Source of the DNA: Clostridia bacterium
GTDB taxonomy: Bacteria; Bacillota; Sulfobacillia; SLMV01
Assembly: GCA_007136565.1 (NCBI GenBank)
Contig: SLGS01000177.1
Location: forward strand, 1-11,545
Direction: 5' to 3'
DNA length: 11,545 nucleotides
A model generated the notes under the pieces. The model ran no database searches, had not been told where the DNA came from, and worked only from the letters and a program-made list of their open reading frames with translations. Positions 7,592 through 11,545 of this stretch are shown one piece after another; position 1 is the stretch's first letter, and the number at the start of each line of letters is the position of its first letter. The position numbers were made by a program, and so were the translations under genes.

Positions 7592-7620
7592 GCGGGGTGG
7601 CCCACGGCGGGCCATCCCGC
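7592..7620 (+). other. Strong intergenic hairpin between aminotransferase and murD
   Basis: GCGGGGTGGCCC (7592-7603) and GGGCCATCCCGC (7609-7620) form a 12-bp stem with one G-U pair and a 5-base loop (ACGGC). It occupies half of the 57-bp gap and ends 16 nt before the murD ATG. There is no T-run, so it is not a classical intrinsic terminator in the plus direction. Likely roles are partial termination, mRNA stabilisation, or processing that separates aminotransferase and murD messages. Confidence 0.6.
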
Positions 7621-7636
7621 GAAGAAGGGTGGCGCG

Positions 7637-9073
7637 ATGAGAGACATCCCCGGTCCGGCACCCGCTGCCGGTCAGAACGTAGCCATCCTGGGCCTTGGAA
7701 TCAGTAACCGGGCCCTGGCGCGCTTCCTATTAGAGCTAGGTATCAAACCCCACTATTACGACAGGAAACCCCCCGAAGAACTACGCGTGTACGAATTGGG
7801 TGAAGACCCCGGCGAGCGTTTATTCGGGGGGCCCGACTACCTGGAACGATTCGCCTGCGACCACGGTTCCATCGGGTTCGACTGGGCCTTCCTGACGCCG
7901 GGTATGAAAAAGGACTCCCCCGAGATCCTGGCGGCCTCCCGGAGCGGGGCTCGCCTTTCGGGGGAGATGGCATTGTTCATGCAACTTTGCCCGGCCGCGG
8001 CGGTGGGGATCACCGGTAGTGCCGGAAAGACCACCACGGCTTCGCTGACGGCGCACCTACTGGAGTCCTATCCGGGGAGAGTCTGGTTGGGCGGCAACAT
8101 CGGCATCCCCCTCATCGAACGTCTCGACGAGATCTCTTCGGGCGATGTCGTGGTTTGCGAGCTATCGAGTTTTCAGCTGGAGCTGGCGGACCGGGTACCG
8201 GCTTCCTCCGCCGTATTGAACCTATTCCCGGATCACCTGGACGTCCACGGGGACGAGGAATCCTACTTCGCCGCCAAGACCAGGTTGGTAACGCACCAGC
8301 GACACGGGGACTCCCTGCTTCTCAACGCCGATTGCCCAAGGACCCGGCAACTGGCGGACCTTTCGCCCGCCGCGGTCAATTACTTCGGTTTGCGGCCCGA
8401 TGAGCCCGGCATGCCTCCGCTTTCGGCCCTGCGCAGGGATGAAAGCCTCTTTCTCGCGGGAGACGGGGGAGAATGGGAGCTCGTTGCCGTCGACGAGGTT
8501 CCCCTCAGGGGCGAACACAATTTGCAAAATGTCCTGGCCGCCGCGGCCCTGGCCTCGGGATTCGGCGTCGATACGGCCTCCCTGCGCGAGGGTATCCGAA
8601 GTTTCTCGCCTCCTCCACACCGCCTCGAGGGAGCGGGCTTGGTCTGCGGTGTGGCCTTCATCGACGACTCCATAGCGACGTCGCCTTCACGGGCGATGGC
8701 CGCCATGGCGAGCGTGGAAGGAACTCTCGTACCCATACTCGGGGGATACGACAAGGGGGTGTCCTTCGCCGGGTTGGCCCGGGAAATCTCTTTGCGGTGG
8801 CGCGATGGCTCCCTTCGGGGCGTCGTGCTCACCGGGGCCTGCGGTCCCCGGCTGGCCCGGGATCTGGAACAGGCCGGCGTCCCCTCGGAAGCCATTCATT
8901 CGCTCCCCGATTTCGACGGGGCCTTTTTCGGGGCGGCGGCCATCGCGCGACCGGGTGATACGGTACTGTTGGCCCCCGGGTGCGCCAGTTTCGACGCCTT
9001 CGAGAATTACCGTCGCCGGGGTGAGAGATTCAAGGAATTGGTTCTTCAACTGGGAGAGGATGAAGCGCGGTGA
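7637..9073 (+). CDS. murD: MurD: UDP-N-acetylmuramoyl-L-alanine--glutamate ligase
   Basis: This cytoplasmic Mur ligase of 478 residues adds glutamate (normally D-Glu) to UDP-MurNAc-L-Ala in peptidoglycan precursor synthesis, using ATP. The N-terminal UDP-binding fold shows ILGLGISNRALARFLLELG (17-35). The central ATPase domain has the P-loop GITGSAGKTTTASL (Lys131), GGNIGIPL (152-159), CELSSFQLE (174-182) and PDHLDVHGDEESYFAAKTRL (198-217); Lys214 is the probable carbamylated lysine. The C-terminal domain has HNLQNVLAAAALA, HRLEG (328-332), GGYDKG and the MurD-typical LLAPGCASFDAFENYRRRG (444-462). Two motifs depart from those I recall for MurD: the P-loop is GSAGKTTT rather than GTNGKTT, and the DSKATN motif is replaced by DDSIATSP (343-350). 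It lies away from a visible dcw cluster. The ATG at 7637 follows a GAAGGGTGG purine run, and the end overlaps nth by GTGA. A MurD2-like L-Glu ligase is an alternative. Confidence 0.92.
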   Translation: MRDIPGPAPAAGQNVAILGLGISNRALARFLLELGIKPHYYDRKPPEELRVYELGEDPGERLFGGPDYLERFACDHGSIGFDWAFLTPGMKKDSPEILAASRSGARLSGEMALFMQLCPAAAVGITGSAGKTTTASLTAHLLESYPGRVWLGGNIGIPLIERLDEISSGDVVVCELSSFQLELADRVPASSAVLNLFPDHLDVHGDEESYFAAKTRLVTHQRHGDSLLLNADCPRTRQLADLSPAAVNYFGLRPDEPGMPPLSALRRDESLFLAGDGGEWELVAVDEVPLRGEHNLQNVLAAAALASGFGVDTASLREGIRSFSPPPHRLEGAGLVCGVAFIDDSIATSPSRAMAAMASVEGTLVPILGGYDKGVSFAGLAREISLRWRDGSLRGVVLTGACGPRLARDLEQAGVPSEAIHSLPDFDGAFFGAAAIARPGDTVLLAPGCASFDAFENYRRRGERFKELVLQLGEDEAR

Positions 9074-9804
9074 ACCCGACCCCCGAGGACCTGCTTTGGC
9101 TGTCGCAATCACTGGAGGAGGAGTACGGTCGAGGCGCTGCCTACCCCGACACGCCACCCCTGTCCGGTGAGCCCGGCTCGGCTTTGGGCACCCTGGTGGT
9201 GACGATGCTCTCCCAAGCGAGTAACGACGAGGGGACCAGGAAGGTCTACCGCGCCATGCGCGAACGGTTCCCCCGCTGGGGGGAACTCCTCGCGGCTTCG
9301 CACGAAGAGGTGGTCGAGGTATTGCGCCCCGGCGGGTTGGCCGAAAGCAAGGCTCAAAACGTCCGATCGACCCTTGGCATCATCCGCGAAGATTTCTCCG
9401 AATACACTTTGGAGCCCCTCAGAAAGCGTTCCAACGAAGAAGTTTACGCCTACCTTACGAACCTCCCCGGGGTGGGTCCGAAGACGGCGGGTTGCGTCCT
9501 GCTTTTCGCCCTCGATCGCGAAGCCTTCCCCGTCGACACCCACGTGGCCAGGATAAGCCGTCGCACGGGATTGGTGCCCGGGAAATACTCCCCGGAGAAG
9601 ATCCAGGCTTTCTTGGAGCCCCTCGTACCGAGGGGGGAATCCCTGGCACTGCACCTCAACCTCCTCGAACACGGCCGGAGAATATGTCGCGCCAGAACCC
9701 CGCGTTGCGATGAGTGCATCCTGTTTGATAAATGTGATAGAATAGGAATCAGCGAATATGGTCGCGACGGAAAGCGGGGTGAGACCACTGTCACAAAGGA
9801 GTAA
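9070..9804 (+). CDS. nth: Endonuclease III-like DNA glycosylase/AP lyase with 4Fe-4S cluster
   Basis: This 244-residue base-excision repair glycosylase is of the HhH-GPD superfamily. The N-terminal six-helix part includes LVVTMLSQASNDEGTRKVY (42-60), the equivalent of the LSAQTTD region of endonuclease III. The helix-hairpin-helix LPGVGPKTAGCVL (132-144) carries Lys138 at the catalytic lysine position, and FPVDTHVAR (153-161) supplies the catalytic Asp156. The C-terminal cluster motif Cys206-x6-Cys213-x2-Cys216-x5-Cys222 is exact for the endonuclease III iron-sulfur loop. Having both Lys and Asp predicts a bifunctional enzyme acting on oxidised pyrimidines, but the altered LSQASND segment leaves a mismatch-type glycosylase possible. 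The GTG start at 9070 overlaps the murD TGA (GTGA), implying translational coupling. The last 16 codons overlap the start of the sigma gene. The stop is TAA. Confidence 0.92.
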   Translation: MNPTPEDLLWLSQSLEEEYGRGAAYPDTPPLSGEPGSALGTLVVTMLSQASNDEGTRKVYRAMRERFPRWGELLAASHEEVVEVLRPGGLAESKAQNVRSTLGIIREDFSEYTLEPLRKRSNEEVYAYLTNLPGVGPKTAGCVLLFALDREAFPVDTHVARISRRTGLVPGKYSPEKIQAFLEPLVPRGESLALHLNLLEHGRRICRARTPRCDECILFDKCDRIGISEYGRDGKRGETTVTKE

Positions 9805-10561
9805 TCAGTCGAGATGGTCTCCCGATGAAGAGGTCGTAGTAAGGCAACTGGAAGAGTTTGCGACGACGCGGGACCCGGAGCTAAAGCGCGAGATAGCCAG
9901 TGCTTATCGGGGCCTGGTCGTATACCTCGCCCGGGGATTTGCCCAGAGGGGTGAACCCCTCGAGGACCTGATCCAACAGGGCTTTGTCGGCCTTCTGAAA
10001 GCGATAGACCGCTTCGATCCCGAGCGCGGGGTCAAGTTCACTACATACGCCACCCCCACCGTAACCGGGGAGATCAGGCGCTATTTCCGCGATAAGGGCT
10101 GGGACGTACAGGTTCCCAGGCGTCTCAAGGAGATGCACCTCAAGGTCCGGCGGGCCAGGGAAGATCTCACGGCCGCCAGGGGTGAGTCCCCGACGCTGGG
10201 GCAGATCGCCGAACACCTTCGCGAGGATCTCGGCCAGGTAGAGGATGCCGTGCAGGTACAGCACGCGTACAACTCCTACTCCCTGGAAGAGCGCATAGGC
10301 AATGATGACGGGGGGAGCCCGACTACGCTCGGGGACCTCCTCGGCGACGATGACATAGGCTACGAGCGCGTCGTCAACCACGAGGACATAGTTCGCGCCC
10401 TCGAGACTCTCCCGGAGAGGGAAAGGCGAATCATCGAGTGGCGTTTCTACGGAGGCTTGACGCAGCGTGAGGTCGGCGAGAGGCTGGGGATTTCCCAGAT
10501 GCACGTAAGTAGGCTGGAACGAAGGGCCCTGGAGGCCATGAAGTCCGCCCTCGTCGCCTGA
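9758..10561 (+). CDS. RNA polymerase sigma factor, SigB/SigF/SigG family (group 3 sigma-70)
   Basis: This 267-residue alternative sigma factor carries region 2 at about 45-115. That region includes the core-binding and -10 recognition segments LVVYLARGF, DLIQQGFVGLLKAIDRFDP (70-88) and FTTYATPTVTGEIRRYFRD (94-112). The sequence VQVPRRLKEMHLKV starts region 3, with SPTLGQIAEHL at 144-154. Region 4 spans about 212-262, with LPERERRIIEWRF and the helix-turn-helix TQREVGERLGISQMHVSRLE (235-254). This pattern is typical of stress or sporulation sigmas of the SigB/SigF group. Such factors are usually held by an anti-sigma (RsbW/SpoIIAB) encoded nearby, but none is visible here. The ATG at 9758 lies inside nth (47-bp overlap) with AGGA 10 nt upstream; GTG at 9779 is an alternative start. 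Cotranscription with murD and nth is likely. The stop is TGA, followed by a terminator hairpin. Confidence 0.92.
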   Translation: MVATESGVRPLSQRSNQSRWSPDEEVVVRQLEEFATTRDPELKREIASAYRGLVVYLARGFAQRGEPLEDLIQQGFVGLLKAIDRFDPERGVKFTTYATPTVTGEIRRYFRDKGWDVQVPRRLKEMHLKVRRAREDLTAARGESPTLGQIAEHLREDLGQVEDAVQVQHAYNSYSLEERIGNDDGGSPTTLGDLLGDDDIGYERVVNHEDIVRALETLPERERRIIEWRFYGGLTQREVGERLGISQMHVSRLERRALEAMKSALVA

Positions 10562-10599
10562 GACTCCCGGGGGTAAATCCCCGAAAACACGCACGATCT

Positions 10600-10631
10600 A
10601 GGGCCCGGAGGGTTCCCTCCGGGCCCTTCCT
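10600..10631 (+). terminator. GC-rich terminator hairpin after the sigma factor gene
   Basis: AGGGCCCGGAGGG (10600-10612) pairs perfectly with CCCTCCGGGCCCT (10615-10627) around a minimal TT turn, giving a 13-bp stem of which the innermost pairs probably open. The tail is TTCCTAT, a weak T-tract. It lies 38 nt after the sigma stop codon, so an intrinsic terminator is the natural reading. The region 10562-10599 holds only a minor 5-bp hairpin (10568-10583). A group II intron begins 8 nt after the stem and has probably displaced any original T-run context. Confidence 0.75.
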
Positions 10632-10634
10632 ATG

Positions 10635-11102
10635 GTGTGCCCGGCATGGGCGAATGCTCGGGGGTGCAAGTCCCCTGTGGGCAGTGGCCACGTTGAACCA
10701 CTAGCCGAAGGCAAGGGTGCCCGTGGTGACGCGGGATCCGAGGGAAGCCGGAGGCAAAACCGCGACCCGAGGAGCACGAACTCTGGACGGGGCGCGACAG
10801 GTTGGGCGAGTCTGCCATACAAGACAAAGCCCCATATTGGCTGAAGGCCTGTTGCGTAAACAGGGCGGGTGTGCGGGGAAAGTGTTCGTTCTTACCCCGG
10901 GGAGATCTGTCGATCACGTCAGTGAGAACTGACAACCTGCATCGAGAGGCGCGGCTGAGACGGCAGGAGTCAGCAGAGGTCACAGTACGCCGGAGGAGCC
11001 GTCGGAGCATGGGGGGAGATTGAGGCACTGCCCACCGAAAGGGACAGCCCCCGCTGGGTCCCACCTAATTTCCGATGAGGAATCCTGGCGGAAGGACCGA
11101 AC
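10635..11102 (+). ncRNA. Group II intron ribozyme domains I-III and 5' side of domain IV
   Basis: This non-coding stretch of about 470 bases holds the catalytic intron RNA before the reverse transcriptase frame. The 5' end, the domain I core (10635 to about 10860), the domain II/III block ending TTACCCCGGGGAGATCTG near 10909, and the conserved segment GTCAGCAGAGGTCACAGTAC (10970-10989) before the ORF are recognisable by resemblance to group IIC introns. Domain limits are approximate because I could not fold the RNA. No protein gene is supported in this stretch. Confidence 0.8.
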
Positions 11103-11252
11103 ATGAACGAGAGGATGGAATCCGTGAGTTCGCAGGATGCGCCCAGAAAGCAGGAGACTCCCACGGGAGCCGATTTCTAGGAGGAGACGGTGAATCCGGC
11201 ATGGCCGGAAGATCCATCCCGCGAAGCCGAGGAGCAGAGGTTAATGGAATAG
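11103..11252 (+). pseudogene. N-terminal part of the intron reverse transcriptase frame, broken by two amber codons
   Basis: ATG at 11103 has AAGGA six nt upstream and opens MNERMESVSSQDAPRKQE..., which ends at TAG 11178. The same frame continues as EETVNPAWPEDPSREAEEQR then LME to a second TAG at 11250, and after it as VLSGRNMARAHKRVKSN, directly into the reverse transcriptase. The segment LME-x-VLSxxNMxRAxKRV is the usual N-terminal pattern of group II intron proteins, so the TAG at 11250 sits where homologues have an ordinary residue (often Glu, Gln or Lys). GTG at 11190 follows AGGAGG, whose first bases overlap the first stop codon (TAGGAGG). I therefore read this as formerly, or conditionally, coding sequence of the same protein, though the part before 11190 is less certain. 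Readthrough, stop-restart and decay are all possible. Confidence 0.6.
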
Positions 11253-11270
11253 GTCTTGTCAGGGCGCAAT

Positions 11271-11545
11271 ATGGCACGAGCCCACAAGCGCGTGAAATCG
11301 AACAGTGGAGCGCCGGGAACTGATGGTATGACGGTCGAGGCTCTGATGCCGTGCCTGCAAAAAAACTGGGCCGACATCAGGGAGGATCTTCTTCAGGATA
11401 GATACCGTCCACAGCCGGTGCGTAGGGTGGAGATCCCCAAGCCGAACGGCGGAGTGAGGCTCCTGGGCGTTCCGACCGCAGTGGATCGGCTGATCCAGCA
11501 GGCACTTTTGCAGGTTCTGACCCCCCTCATTGACCCTGAGTTTGC
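11271..11545 (+). CDS. Group II intron-encoded reverse transcriptase/maturase, partial (N-terminal RT motifs)
   Basis: The frame from ATG 11271 is open for 91 codons to the window edge. It reads MARAHKRVKSNSGAPGTDGM, then VRRVEIPKPNGGVRLLGVPT and DRLIQQALLQVLTPLIDPEF. These are RT motifs 0 and 1 of intron-encoded proteins, which bind and splice their host intron RNA and copy it into DNA during mobility. The catalytic YADD motif, thumb/X domain and any endonuclease domain would lie beyond the window; class C proteins generally lack the endonuclease. AGGG six nt before ATG 11271 makes independent initiation possible. TTG at 11256 is also in frame after the amber at 11250. Without the upstream residues the N-terminal extension important for RNA binding would be shortened. 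No frameshift is seen in the visible part. Confidence 0.85.
   Translation, partial: MARAHKRVKSNSGAPGTDGMTVEALMPCLQKNWADIREDLLQDRYRPQPVRRVEIPKPNGGVRLLGVPTAVDRLIQQALLQVLTPLIDPEF

Larger units (their letters stand above)
10635..11545 (+). mobile_element. Group IIC intron, 5' part (continues beyond window)
   Basis: The element begins with GTGTGCCCGGCATGGG, a GUGYG-type group II 5' splice site. From memory it follows the domain I sequence of the Oceanobacillus iheyensis group IIC intron block by block. Examples are the GGGG-TGCAAGT-CCCC hairpin (10661-10675), GCAAGGGTGCCCGTGG (10711-10726), GGAGCACGAACTC (10770-10782), TTCTTACCCCGGGGAGATCTG (10889-10909) and the pre-ORF block CAGCAGAGGTCACAGTACGC (10972-10991). 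An intron-encoded reverse transcriptase follows in the domain IV position. The 5' exon junction lies 8 nt beyond a strong terminator stem, the characteristic target of class C introns, which recognise a stem-loop instead of a long IBS2. Domains V and VI and the 3' splice site lie outside the window. The maturase reading frame has two amber codons, so current mobility is uncertain. Confidence 0.9.

Noticed and set aside
6410..7615. Minus-strand open frame (401 codons) opposite the aminotransferase
   Set aside because: The PLP-binding motifs lie on the plus strand, and the antisense frame shows no domain despite its length.
10568..10583. Small hairpin CGGGG/CCCCG just after the sigma stop
   Set aside because: It has only a 5-bp stem and no T-run; the much stronger hairpin at 10600-10627 explains termination.
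11075..11323. Alternative plus-strand frame of 82 codons over the start of the intron protein
   Set aside because: It is out of frame with the conserved RT sequence and carries no RT motif; the adjacent frame explains the conserved residues.

Overview
This GC-rich bacterial window carries a compact gene set with frequent TTG/GTG starts and short intergenic gaps. A SigB/SigF-type sigma factor, MurD and a group IIC intron fit a Gram-positive-type lineage, either a deep-branching Actinobacteriota or a GC-rich Firmicute/Clostridia. That placement is inference from gene content and codon style, not a phylogenetic result.

Left part, minus strand (1-4604): a three-gene operon read leftwards encodes a MoxR-type AAA+ ATPase, a DUF58 protein, and a membrane transglutaminase of the TgpA type (DUF3488, transglutaminase core, DUF4129) that runs off the left edge. 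This is a widespread conserved trio. A divergent promoter region (4605-4842) separates it from the plus-strand genes and holds a 10-bp perfect inverted repeat plus a GC palindrome.

Middle, plus strand (4843-10561): first comes an amidohydrolase of unknown substrate. Next, with its own probable promoter and a leader hairpin, is a class I/II PLP aminotransferase of the aspartate aminotransferase type. After a strong intergenic hairpin comes a tightly packed cluster of murD (peptidoglycan D-Glu ligase, with non-canonical active-site motifs), an endonuclease III-like DNA glycosylase with an intact 4Fe-4S motif, and a SigB/SigF-family sigma factor. murD and nth overlap by GTGA, and the sigma gene starts inside nth. 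The cluster ends in a 13-bp GC-rich terminator hairpin.

Right end (10635-11545): a group II intron starts 8 nt beyond that hairpin. The 5' sequence GTGTGCCCGGC and several internal blocks match my memory of the group IIC intron of Oceanobacillus iheyensis, and sitting behind a terminator is the known habit of IIC introns. Its reverse transcriptase/maturase runs off the right edge. The N-terminal part of that frame is interrupted by two in-frame amber (TAG) codons, at 11178 and 11250, each followed by a plausible restart site. This is the most unusual thing in the window: a decaying intron ORF, a stop-restart arrangement, or UAG readthrough/recoding. None of the seven protein genes whose stop codon is visible uses TAG.

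I saw no tRNA, rRNA, CRISPR array or insertion sequence other than the intron.
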